Assembly (NCBI GenBank): GCA_018644665.1
Contig: JABGQA010000093.1
Coordinates: 12,907 to 65,768, forward strand
Direction: 5' to 3'
DNA length: 52,862 nucleotides
DNA from: Candidatus Poribacteria bacterium
GTDB taxonomy: Bacteria; Poribacteria; WGA-4E; GCA-2687025
In this document: in pieces, positions 39,273 through 47,688 of the stretch
Layout of the letters: each line of letters starts with the position of its first letter
How positions within the stretch are numbered: position 1 is the first letter of the stretch
Translations under genes and position numbers: made by a program
The notes under the pieces: model-generated
What the model was told of the DNA's origin: nothing
What the model saw: the letters and a program-made list of their open reading frames with translations, nothing else
The model's database searches: none

Positions 39273-39812
39273 ATGATCGGACGCAGCACTCCCGCCATGC
39301 CCAAACATCCCGATAAAGCGAACGCCGGCCGACCGAATGATGGCCCGGCGCTGATGCGCATCGGCGAGTTGGCGTCCAAGACCGACACGACGCTGCGCAC
39401 GCTCCACTACTACGAGGAGCTGGGCCTCATCGAGCCTGCGGAGCGGACGAAGGGCGGGTTCCGTCTATATAGGCCGGACGCCACACGACACGTGCGGTAC
39501 ATCCAGTATCTGCGCGGGCTCGGAGTTGGGCTGCCGCAGATACAGTCGCTCGTGGAGGCGCGCGCCAGCGATGGAACGGCCCGCTGCGACTGCGTGCGCG
39601 GAGTCCTTCGCGGCGAACTGCGCCGCGTGCAATCGATGATGCACCAATACACCCGCCTCCGTGATGAGCTGGAGTCGACCCTGGACGTGCTTCAGGAATG
39701 CGTCGACCGAGACTGCGACGAAACGCCCGGCAGCGCGCGCTGTGGCGACTGTGACGTCACTGCGCAGCGCATCTACATCCCCGCCACGTTTACCGCCGAC
39801 CCCTCCCTGTAG
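39273..39812 (+). CDS. MerR-family regulator with ZntR/MerR-like metal-binding cysteines
   Basis: A 179-residue transcriptional regulator. The winged HTH begins MRIGELASKTDTTLRTLHYYEELGLI, which is classic MerR sequence, followed by a long dimerisation helix. The effector region holds six cysteines: ARCDC before the helix, then ECVDRDC and ARCGDC near the C-terminus. Aligned by eye, these fall where ZntR and MerR place their Cys79, Cys114/115 and Cys124 ligands, so a metal ion or redox signal is likely. No metal pump gene is adjacent; the next gene downstream is the glycyl radical enzyme. The start is uncertain: ATG at 39273 fits the promoter, but ATGs at 39297 and 39354 are possible and none has a strong ribosome site. 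Confidence 0.85.
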   Translation: MIGRSTPAMPKHPDKANAGRPNDGPALMRIGELASKTDTTLRTLHYYEELGLIEPAERTKGGFRLYRPDATRHVRYIQYLRGLGVGLPQIQSLVEARASDGTARCDCVRGVLRGELRRVQSMMHQYTRLRDELESTLDVLQECVDRDCDETPGSARCGDCDVTAQRIYIPATFTADPSL

Positions 39813-39990
39813 CCATTTCCATGCTCGGACTCGCCCCGCTCTCTTAAGGGCGCGCGGGCCTTCCATGCCGTCGTTTCGCGGCTATCAATGGCTGTGATGA
39901 GGAGGCGTGGCATTGTTCTGCCCCGGTTCGCGGGTCGCACGCCTCAGAGGCTCCGACATCGACGCGGCAAGGGGACTCGGAGATCTGAGC

Positions 39991-42189
39991 ATGGCGATTG
40001 AGATCGCAGACGTCACGGCGACCGAACGGCGCGAGATGTACGAGCGGCGCGCGAAGACCCTCCTCGACGTGAAGCGCCGCCGCACCGGCGAGAAGCGGGC
40101 GGTATACAAGGCGCTCGACACCGACGACCACGGGTCGATACTCATGCCGGGTGAGGTCTCCTTCACCGCGGCATCGAACCACCCGTCCGGGGGATCGTTC
40201 GGCGCCCAGTGCGTCGGCGAGAATTTCGCCGCGATGCTCGGCCTCTTGCCAGCCGTCGTGGATCCCGAAAGCTCGCTGCTTGGCCACTGGTACATCAACC
40301 CCCCACGGTTCCGGGTAGGGCCCGGCTGGCCGCCAGATGAGGAGTTCGCGTACGCGCAGCTGCACGAGGATCAGCAGCGGTACAGCATCATCTCCGGGAT
40401 CGGAGGCGGTCAGCACTTCTGCCCGGATTTGGAGATCGGCTTCCGCCTCGGATGGCGTGGCCTTCTGGATATGATCCGCGGATACGCCGCCGACCCGCCC
40501 GAGGGAGCGGATCCAGGGTTCTACGAAGGGCACGAGACGGTCGTCCTCGGCATACTCGCGCTCATCCGCACGCACGTCGAAGCGGCCCGCGCCGCAGCGG
40601 ACGACCTAGACGATCCTGTACTCGCTGACGATCTTCGCGCCGCCGCGGACATGAACGAACGCCTCCTCACGGAGCCGCCGACATCGTTCGCCGAGGCGTG
40701 CCAGTGGATCTCCTGGGTCGCCATCGTCACACGCATGTACAACAGCGCTGGCGGGATCGGGCAGTTGGACGAGTTGCTGCGCCCGTTTTACGAGCGCGGC
40801 ATCGCGGCTGGAGAGCTGGACGACGAAGAGGCCATATTCCACCTCATCTGCATGTTCCTCATCGACACCCAGTACTACCAGATCGGCGGCCCCGACCCCA
40901 ACGGCGTCGACCGAACGTCGGCGGTCTCGTTCGTGATCCTCGAAGCGCTTCACCGCATGAAGGCGACCTCGAACGTGACCGTCCGCGTCTGGGACGGGCT
41001 GGACGAGGACCTCTTCGCGACGGCCGTGCAGAACCTGTTCGACGACAAGAACGGATCGCCCCGGTTCATCGGTGAGAAGGGCATGACCGAGGGCTTCATG
41101 CGCAACGGGTACACGCGCGAGGAGGCGCGTACCCGCGTCACCTCCGGGTGCCACTGGGTGGCGATCCCCGGGCGCGAGTACACCCTGAACGACATCGTGA
41201 AGATTAACTTCGCGTCGGTGTTCGATGTGGCGTTGCGCGAGATGGTCGAGGACGACTCCTGTGAGAATTCGGTCGCGGCGCTGTGGGACGCGTACGAGCG
41301 CCACATGCACCGGGGCATCGTTTGCGTGAAGCAGGGCATCGACCATCATCTCAAGCACATGTGGAAGGTGACGCCCGAGCTTCCGCTCAATCTCCTCTGC
41401 CACGGCACCATCGAGCGCGGCCGGGACATAACGCACGGTGGCGTCGACCACTACAACATGTGCATCGACGGCGCGGCGCTGGCGACCGTCGCAGACTCCT
41501 TCGCGGCCGTCGAGCAGCGGGTTGAGGTCGAGGGCCGCCTCACTTGGGACGAGCTTGTCGACGTACTCGACGCCGACTTCGAGGACGCCGAGGTGACGCG
41601 CCTGATGCTGCGCAACATCGACCGGTTCGGCAGCGGCGGCTCACGCGCCGACGACTACGCTGAGCGCGTGACGCAGGTCTTTGTGGACGCCGTCAAATGC
41701 TCGCCCACGCCCGATGGTTACAACTGCATCCCCGGCCTATTCTCATGGGCGAACACGATCGGCCTCGGCCGCGCCGTCGGCGCAACGCCCAACGGCCGGC
41801 ATGCCCACGCGCCCATCTCGCACGGCGCCAACCCCGACCCCGGCTTCCGAGACGCAGGCGCGGCGACGGCCATGCTCAACGCCATCGCCTCGGTGCAATG
41901 CGGATACGGGAACACCGTGCCGGTGCAACTGGAGATGGACCCCGGCATCACGCAACGCCGCGAGGGTGCCGACACGCTGAAGGCGTTGATACGCGCCTAC
42001 TGCGACATGGGCGGCACGCTCATGAACATCAATATCCTGGATCGCGACGAGGTGTTGGCTGCGCACGAGGATCCCGAGAAGTACCCGGACCTCATCGTCC
42101 GTGTCACCGGGTTCTCGGCGTACTTCCGGCTCCTGTCGAAGGAGTTCCGACAGTTGGTCGTCGACCGCATCATCGCCGAGACGGCATGA
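39991..42189 (+). CDS. Glycyl radical enzyme of unassigned function (atypical Cys-His-Trp active-site loop)
   Basis: A 732-residue pyruvate-formate-lyase-superfamily enzyme. The glycyl radical loop is RVTGFSAYF with Gly707 near the C-terminus. The thiyl Cys is Cys387 in SGCHWVAIPGREY. Characterised eliminases of this superfamily (choline TMA-lyase, glycerol/propanediol dehydratase, isethionate lyase, hydroxyproline dehydratase) have GCxE, where the Glu is a catalytic base. Here His and Trp follow the Cys and no Glu is present, so substrate and reaction cannot be assigned. It would act only without oxygen, after activation by the product of the next gene (ATGA overlap). The start is ATG at 39991 with GGAG eight bases ahead. 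An in-frame TTG at 39913 with AGGAGG at good spacing is a real alternative and would add 26 residues. Confidence 0.88.
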   Translation: MAIEIADVTATERREMYERRAKTLLDVKRRRTGEKRAVYKALDTDDHGSILMPGEVSFTAASNHPSGGSFGAQCVGENFAAMLGLLPAVVDPESSLLGHWYINPPRFRVGPGWPPDEEFAYAQLHEDQQRYSIISGIGGGQHFCPDLEIGFRLGWRGLLDMIRGYAADPPEGADPGFYEGHETVVLGILALIRTHVEAARAAADDLDDPVLADDLRAAADMNERLLTEPPTSFAEACQWISWVAIVTRMYNSAGGIGQLDELLRPFYERGIAAGELDDEEAIFHLICMFLIDTQYYQIGGPDPNGVDRTSAVSFVILEALHRMKATSNVTVRVWDGLDEDLFATAVQNLFDDKNGSPRFIGEKGMTEGFMRNGYTREEARTRVTSGCHWVAIPGREYTLNDIVKINFASVFDVALREMVEDDSCENSVAALWDAYERHMHRGIVCVKQGIDHHLKHMWKVTPELPLNLLCHGTIERGRDITHGGVDHYNMCIDGAALATVADSFAAVEQRVEVEGRLTWDELVDVLDADFEDAEVTRLMLRNIDRFGSGGSRADDYAERVTQVFVDAVKCSPTPDGYNCIPGLFSWANTIGLGRAVGATPNGRHAHAPISHGANPDPGFRDAGAATAMLNAIASVQCGYGNTVPVQLEMDPGITQRREGADTLKALIRAYCDMGGTLMNINILDRDEVLAAHEDPEKYPDLIVRVTGFSAYFRLLSKEFRQLVVDRIIAETA

Positions 42190-43160
42190 CAATGGCGCAG
42201 GACGTCGGGCCAGATGCGCCAGCGCTGGACTACGCGCAGGCGCGTGGCGTCGTGTTCAACGTGCAACGGTTCTGCTCCCACGACGGGCCGGGTATACGCA
42301 CCACGGTGTTCCTGAAGGGGTGCCCGTTGCGCTGCGTCTGGTGTCACAACCCGGAAGGGCTGCGGCGAGGCCAGGAAGTCGTGTTCGACCCGGCGAACTG
42401 CATCGGGTGTCGCGCTTGCGCGGATGCGTGCGAGCACGGGGGCCACGAATTCACGGACGCGGGCGAGCACCTGCATCACCGGGACGTGTGCGTACGTTGC
42501 GGGTCGTGCGTGACCGAGTGCTTTGCGCAGGCGTTGGAACAGGTGGGACATCCGCGCACGGCGGACGAGATCCTCGTCGACGTGATGCGCGACAAGCCCT
42601 ACTACGACACGTCCGGGGGTGGGATGACGCTTTCCGGCGGCGACCCCCTCTACCAGCCAGAATTCGCCGAAGCCCTCCTCCGCCTCGCGCGGGCGCAGGG
42701 CGTACACACCGCGGTCGAGTCCACGCTCACGACGCGTTGGGAGGTCGTGGACGGCCTCCTCCCATTCGTCGACCATTGGATGTGCGACATCAAGCACATG
42801 GACGCGGCTCGGCATCGTGAGCTTACGGGTGGCGACAACGGGGCATCGCTCGCGAACCTGCGGAAGCTGTGCTCCTCCGGCGCGCGTCTGTTGCTCCGCT
42901 ACCCACTCGTGCCGGGCCTCAACGACGACACAGCCGGGCTGAGAGCGGTCGCCGCGTTCGTGTTGGACGCTGGACCGTCCGACGGCCTCGAGATCATCCC
43001 GTACCACCGCATCGGCGCCGACAAATACGCGCGACTGCGCCTCGATTACGGTTTGCCTGACGTCGCCGACGCGACGCGCGCGGATGTGGAACGCGCCCTG
43101 ACCATCTTGCACGACGCCGGCGCCTGCGACGCCTACTGCGAGCAGATGCCGCCAACCTAG
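42186..43160 (+). CDS. Glycyl radical enzyme activase (radical SAM, two ferredoxin-type clusters)
   Basis: A 324-residue radical SAM enzyme that would abstract the glycyl hydrogen of the partner enzyme using SAM. The radical SAM motif is C46-x3-C50-x2-C53 (GCPLRCVWC). An inserted ferredoxin-like segment carries two more 4Fe-4S motifs: C72, C75, C78, C82 and C102, C105, C108, C112. This insert is typical of activases for dehydratases, decarboxylases and C-N/C-S lyases, and is absent from the short PflA. The MTLSGGDPL motif (SAM-binding GGE-like GGD) follows at about residue 150. The ATG overlaps the GRE stop, and a second ATG lies two codons later. The following URO-D-like gene begins 19 bases after the stop, so one transcript is likely. 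Confidence 0.93.
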   Translation: MTMAQDVGPDAPALDYAQARGVVFNVQRFCSHDGPGIRTTVFLKGCPLRCVWCHNPEGLRRGQEVVFDPANCIGCRACADACEHGGHEFTDAGEHLHHRDVCVRCGSCVTECFAQALEQVGHPRTADEILVDVMRDKPYYDTSGGGMTLSGGDPLYQPEFAEALLRLARAQGVHTAVESTLTTRWEVVDGLLPFVDHWMCDIKHMDAARHRELTGGDNGASLANLRKLCSSGARLLLRYPLVPGLNDDTAGLRAVAAFVLDAGPSDGLEIIPYHRIGADKYARLRLDYGLPDVADATRADVERALTILHDAGACDAYCEQMPPT

Positions 43161-43179
43161 CACACGCCGGGGATTTCCC

Positions 43180-44346
43180 ATGCTGCCGAGAGAACGTGTC
43201 TTCGCCGCGCTCGAACACCGCGAGGCGGACCGCCTGCCGTGGGGCGAGCACTCCATCGACTTCAACGTGTACGAAGACATCCTGGGCCGCGAGACGTTCG
43301 TCCAGGGGAAGATGCGCGAGACGCAGGCGCTCTGGGACGGCCGCCGGGACGAGGTCGTCGAGAGCTACAAGCGGGACAGGCTCGACCTGGTCCGCGAACT
43401 CGAGATGGACATCCTGTTCGTCGGCCGCGTGCCGCCGAAGGGACACCAGCCGACGCCGTACGAGAAGCTGGACGACGAGACGTACCGCGACGGGGGCGGG
43501 AACCTGTATCGCGTGTCCACCGGCACGCACGCCCTGATGCCGTACAAACGGAACACCGAAGGCTACCGGCCGCCGACGCTGGAGGGGCTGCAAGAGCAGA
43601 TCGACAAGGTCGACGACGCGCCCATCGGCGACGTGAGCGACTCGTCGTGGGAGCTTGTGCATCACGCCGTAGCGGAGATGAAGGACACGCACTTCATCAT
43701 GCTTATGGCGGGCGACTTGAGCTTCCCGGGATTCGGCGCGACGGAGGAGGAGCAATGGATGAACCTCCTCCTGGAGCCGGAGATATGCCGCAAGATCGCC
43801 GAGCTGCAGGGCCGCCGCATGATTCGGGACGTCAAGGTCATGGCGCAGGCCGGCGTCGACGGCATCATGCCCTGCGGCGACCTCGGCAGCAGCACGGGCC
43901 TGCTCGCGAGCCCGGAGATATACCGCGAGATGGTCTATCCGTGGCACAAGGCCCACGTTGAGGAGGCGCACCGGCACGGCCTCAAGGTGCTGAAACACTG
44001 CTGCGGACACACGTGGCCGATAATCCATCAACTCGCCGAAGTCTACGACGCCTACGAAGCCATCCAGGAGACGGCGGGCATGGACATCGGGAAGCTGAAG
44101 CCCGTCGTGGGCGATAAGACGTGCCTGTGGGGCGGCATCTGGCACGAGCACATCATCGACGGCACGCCCGAGACGATCCGCGAGGACGCGCGATACGCCT
44201 TCGAGAAAGCCGCGCCGGGCGGTGGCTACATTATGGGCTCTACGCACTCGCTGGCAGTCGGCGCGAAGCCTGAGAACATCCTGGAAATGAAGCGTTGCCG
44301 CGACGAGTGGGGCACATACCCGATAGACCCGACGAAGTTCGTCTGA
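43180..44346 (+). CDS. URO-D/MtaA-like protein (388 residues)
   Basis: A TIM-barrel protein of the uroporphyrinogen decarboxylase superfamily; many such uncharacterised members act as corrinoid or thiol methyltransferases. It begins RERVFAALEHREADRLPW, a usual family start. It has PCGDLGSSTGLLASPEIYREMVYPW and a HCCG motif (KHCCGHTWPII) followed about 45 residues later by TCLWGG, a plausible His-x-Cys...Cys zinc site. Its place directly after the GRE activase, with only a 19-base gap, suggests it acts in the same pathway, either on the GRE substrate or on its product. No corrinoid-binding protein is found nearby. Haem biosynthesis (HemE) is unlikely because two further relatives follow in tandem. 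Confidence 0.8.
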   Translation: MLPRERVFAALEHREADRLPWGEHSIDFNVYEDILGRETFVQGKMRETQALWDGRRDEVVESYKRDRLDLVRELEMDILFVGRVPPKGHQPTPYEKLDDETYRDGGGNLYRVSTGTHALMPYKRNTEGYRPPTLEGLQEQIDKVDDAPIGDVSDSSWELVHHAVAEMKDTHFIMLMAGDLSFPGFGATEEEQWMNLLLEPEICRKIAELQGRRMIRDVKVMAQAGVDGIMPCGDLGSSTGLLASPEIYREMVYPWHKAHVEEAHRHGLKVLKHCCGHTWPIIHQLAEVYDAYEAIQETAGMDIGKLKPVVGDKTCLWGGIWHEHIIDGTPETIREDARYAFEKAAPGGGYIMGSTHSLAVGAKPENILEMKRCRDEWGTYPIDPTKFV

Positions 44347-44360
44347 GCGGGGAGGACCGC

Positions 44361-45458
44361 ATGCAGACAGGTCGCGAGGCGATTACGGCTCTGTTCGAAG
44401 GCAAGCAGGCCGACCATATACCGATACACGACAACGTGTGGGGCGACACCGCGCGGAAGTGGGTGGAACAGGGCCTGCCCGCGCGTGACGACGGCTCGCC
44501 GCCCGATCTCATCGACCACTTCGGGTTCGACATCGCGGGCTGTGGGGGTTGGCTCGATTGGCAGCCGAAGCGCGGCGTTGCGGACGTGATCGAAGAGACC
44601 GACGAGTGGAAGGTCGTGCGCAACGGCGCGGGCGCGGCACTCAAGTGGTGGAAGCACAAGTCCGGCACGCCCGAGCACATCGACTTCGACATGACGTGCC
44701 GCGACGTGTGGGAGCGCGACTACAGGCCGCTGCTCGTCGACTTCGACCGCGAGCGTGTAGGCGATCCGGCCGCGGCCGCGAAGTCGCTGGCAAGCCGCCG
44801 CGAACAGGGCAAATGGGCGTGCTACGGGTCGCAGTTCGTGTGGGAGAACATGCGCGCGAGCATGGGCGACTACACGATGTACACCGCCCTCCTCACGGAC
44901 CCCGACTGGATACACGACTTCTGCCGCGTGTATACGGACCTCTACCTCAAGGGGTATGAGATCCTCATCGCGGAGGGCGGCCTGCCGGACGGGATGTGGC
45001 TCTACGAGGATCTCGGGTACAGGGATCGTCTGTTCTGTCGGCCCGAGACGCTCGCCGAGCTCATCTTCCCGTACTACGCGGAGGTTGTGTCGTTCTTCCA
45101 CGACCACGACGTCCCGGTGATCCTGCACAGTTGCGGCTACCAGGAAGCCGCGCTACCTCTGGTTGTCGAGGCGGGCTTCGACGGGTTGAACCCGATGGAG
45201 GTCAAGGCCGGCAACGACATCCTGGCGTTCGCGGAGCAATACGGCGACCAGCTGGTGTTTGTGGGTGGACTCGACGCGCGCGTGCTGGAATGTGGCGACC
45301 GCGAGCAGACGCGCGACGGTATCGTACGGTTCCTTGACGGCATGCGTGAGCGTGGAGCGCGGCTCGTCTACGGCTCCGACCACTCCCTGTCCACGAACAT
45401 CGACTACGAGGACTTCCTGTACTCGCTCGAGGTGTATCGCGCCCACATGGTGAACTGA
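44361..45458 (+). CDS. URO-D/MtaA-like protein, tandem paralogue A (365 residues)
   Basis: A second URO-D superfamily member, more distant from the 388-residue gene but a close paralogue of the gene at 45513. It starts MQTGREAITALFEGKQADH with GGGGAGG six bases ahead. Landmarks are YEDLGYRDRLFCRPETLAE, VILHSCGYQEAALPL (HxC) with a further Cys about 52 residues later in VLECGDRE, and GSDHSLSTNIDYED near the end. The HxC...C arrangement would suit a zinc site for methyl transfer to a thiol, though no substrate can be named. It begins 14 bases after the previous stop, which supports co-transcription with the GRE genes. Confidence 0.8.
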   Translation: MQTGREAITALFEGKQADHIPIHDNVWGDTARKWVEQGLPARDDGSPPDLIDHFGFDIAGCGGWLDWQPKRGVADVIEETDEWKVVRNGAGAALKWWKHKSGTPEHIDFDMTCRDVWERDYRPLLVDFDRERVGDPAAAAKSLASRREQGKWACYGSQFVWENMRASMGDYTMYTALLTDPDWIHDFCRVYTDLYLKGYEILIAEGGLPDGMWLYEDLGYRDRLFCRPETLAELIFPYYAEVVSFFHDHDVPVILHSCGYQEAALPLVVEAGFDGLNPMEVKAGNDILAFAEQYGDQLVFVGGLDARVLECGDREQTRDGIVRFLDGMRERGARLVYGSDHSLSTNIDYEDFLYSLEVYRAHMVN

Positions 45459-45512
45459 AGACGCGCTGTCGTCGTCGCGTACCCTGACGCTCACGTGAGC
45501 TTGGAGCAGAGA

Positions 45513-46610
45513 ATGCAGACCGGCCGCGAGGCGATCGCGACGCTTCTTGAGGGCAAGCAGGCCGACCACGTTCCCGTACACGACAACGTCTGGACCGACG
45601 CTGCGCGCAAGTGGGTCGGCCAAGGCATGCCCGCGCGGGACGACGGCTCGCCGGTCGATGTGCTGGATCACCTCGGCTTGGACATCGTCACGTGCGGCGG
45701 CGGGGTCGACTGGCAGCCCAAGCGTGGCGTTGCCGACGTCCTCGAGGAGACGGACGAGTGGCGCGTCGTGCGGAACGGCGCGGGGGCGGTGCTGAAATGG
45801 TGGAAGCACCGGTCAGGGACGCCGGAGCACATCGAATTCGACATGACCAGCCGCGAGGTGTGGGAGCGCGATTACCGTCCGCTGCTCGTGGATTTCGACC
45901 CCGGCCGCGTTGGGGACACGGCGGCCGTGGCGCGCTCTCTCGCGCACAGGCGCGAACAGGGGAAATGGGCCGCTTACGGGTCGGTGTTCATCTGGGAGTA
46001 CATGCGGGCGAGCATGGGCGACTACACGATGTACATGGCCCTGGCGACGGAGCCCGACTGGATCCACGACTTCTGTCGGGTATACACCGATCTCTACCTC
46101 AAGGCGGCCGAGATCCTCGTCGCAGAAGCCGGGCCGCCGGACGGCGTGTGGCTCTCCGAGGATCTCGGGTACCGGGATCGGCTGTTCTGTCGCCCGGAGA
46201 CGCTGGCGGAGTTGATCTTCCCGTATTACACCGAGGTCGTGTCGTTCTACCACGCGCACGATGTCCCGGTGATCCTGCACAGTTGCGGCTATCAGGAGCC
46301 GGCGCTGCCGTTGGTCGTTGAGGCGGGGTTCGACGCGCTGAACCCGATGGAGGTCAAGGCCGGGAACGACATCTTCGCCTTCGTCGAACGCTACGGCGAC
46401 GACCTCGTGTTCATCGGCGGGTTGGACGCGCGCATACTGGAGTGCGGCGACCGGGAACGGACCCGCGACGGCATCCTCGAGTTCCTCGACGGCATGCGCG
46501 CGCGGAACGCGCGGTTCGTGTACGGCTCCGACCACTCCCTGTCCACGAACATCGACTACGAGGATCTGCTGTTCTCCCTGGACGTCTACCGTTCGCACAT
46601 GGGCAACTGA
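45513..46610 (+). CDS. URO-D/MtaA-like protein, tandem paralogue B (365 residues)
   Basis: Same length and nearly the same sequence as paralogue A over its whole length, with the same start (MQTGREAIATLLEGKQADH), HSCGYQEPALPL and ILECGDRE zinc-type residues, and C-terminal GSDHSLSTNIDYED. The ATG at 45513 has GGAG six bases upstream; an in-frame GTG at 45495 would add six residues but breaks the match to paralogue A. The 54-base gap from paralogue A has no visible terminator. A hairpin without a T run (CGTCGG/CCGACG, 46633-46651) follows the stop. The pair probably arose by tandem duplication and may differ in substrate or work as a heterodimer. Confidence 0.8.
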   Translation: MQTGREAIATLLEGKQADHVPVHDNVWTDAARKWVGQGMPARDDGSPVDVLDHLGLDIVTCGGGVDWQPKRGVADVLEETDEWRVVRNGAGAVLKWWKHRSGTPEHIEFDMTSREVWERDYRPLLVDFDPGRVGDTAAVARSLAHRREQGKWAAYGSVFIWEYMRASMGDYTMYMALATEPDWIHDFCRVYTDLYLKAAEILVAEAGPPDGVWLSEDLGYRDRLFCRPETLAELIFPYYTEVVSFYHAHDVPVILHSCGYQEPALPLVVEAGFDALNPMEVKAGNDIFAFVERYGDDLVFIGGLDARILECGDRERTRDGILEFLDGMRARNARFVYGSDHSLSTNIDYEDLLFSLDVYRSHMGN

Positions 46611-47688
46611 CAGGGGTCCCGGGGCTCAGGAACGTCGGCGCTCGCCCGACGCTCCCTCGCGGGCACGCCGATACGACTGCACTCGCTCTGCAGAGGTCGT
46701 CGGCCACAGGAAGGTTCCGCTACGCCGTGGCGATCAGCGGTCACACTCAGATCGATGCACCCACACGCGCCCGTGCCATCAGTTCGTCGAGCTGATACCG
46801 AGGCTCAAGTCAGGCAGGGCTCTACCCAATGCGCTCGCAGGCAGATGGTGGCCCCGAATGCGCCGCGAACCCGCACGGCCACAGGAGTTCTGCGCGGGGA
46901 GGAAGTGGGACAGAGCATAGGTACCGGAGGGTGGGGCTCGGGCACGCCTGTCCCGCAACTGGTGGGATGTGGGGAACGTCGTGGACCGCTGGCGTCACTG
47001 AACCGAACAGGGACGTGTGCCTGGATTCCAACGCGGCCGAAGCTGCGTGGCCTGGCCGCTGATGCCCGCTCAGTTGCGTAGTATGGGTAGTCTGTTCATT
47101 TGGTAGGTCGGCGTCACGCAGCGCCTCCTGTGCGGCGCTAGATGGAAAGCGCGGCGGGGCCTCGGGCATCGCTCTAGATCCCGCACGCGAGCTGACGGCG
47201 ACGGACGCTTGCGCCTGTACCGTGTCGGCACTATGTTCGTTCTGACAGACCGTGCCCGGTGGGTTTCTCGCACGAACCCACGTTCTGGGCGCGATACATG
47301 CTCTGCCTCGCCTTCGAGTAGTACCAACGGGTTCCGCCTGTTAGGACGTTGCCGCGCCGCCTGCACCGCATCACTCAGATATAGAACGGCGTCCAGGGCA
47401 AGCATCGCTTGCGCATGCGTGTCTATGCCTTCGACTCTGGGTGGCAGGCCGGTTGGGTTGCTGCTGACGGTGTAGGAGTCCTACCTACCTGATCGTGCCC
47501 GAATCCGCAGATACCTGCCAGACCGGATGTGAGCGTGCGGCTGTCGCAACACGGGCGTGAAGCTGTCCGCCGGTGGGCAGCGATGTGCGCGGCAGACGCC
47601 ATCAGGCTGTCGATCTGGCGTGAGTGTGGAGCGACCCGACGTCGTCGGAAGCGCTTGATGCGCGGAACTTGCGGCATAGGAGCCCTCG
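46611..47688 (+). other. 1.08-kb stretch without a convincing gene
   Basis: Open frames of 80-115 codons occur on both strands but overlap each other, lack ribosome sites and show no recognisable motif. Base composition is slightly less GC-rich than the neighbouring genes. It could be decayed DNA or an acquired spacer next to the kinase-like gene. No terminal repeats or transposase remnants were recognised. Confidence 0.55.

Noticed and set aside
39860..39888. Possible MerR-controlled promoter ahead of the glycyl radical enzyme
   Set aside because: A TATCAA box is present but no credible -35 box at 17-20 bases, and the surrounding dyad (CCAT...ATGG) is too imperfect to support.
41697..42185. 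Upstream extension of the activase gene
   Set aside because: It overlaps the end of the glycyl radical enzyme in another frame and encodes no radical SAM sequence. The ATGA overlap at 42186 is the natural start.
43180..46610. HemE (haem biosynthesis) as the identity of the URO-D-like genes
   Set aside because: Three divergent tandem copies next to a radical enzyme and HxC...C motifs fit the MtaA-like methyltransferase branch better than the single-copy housekeeping enzyme.
46633..46651. Hairpin CGTCGG/CCGACG after the second URO-D paralogue as a terminator
   Set aside because: Only six base pairs and no T run; too weak to list as a terminator.
47070..47405. Minus-strand open frame of 111 codons in the gene-poor stretch
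   Set aside because: Part of it looks mildly protein-like (LALDAVLYLSDAV) but there is no ribosome site or family match, and the rest is basic and irregular. At best it is a decayed fragment.
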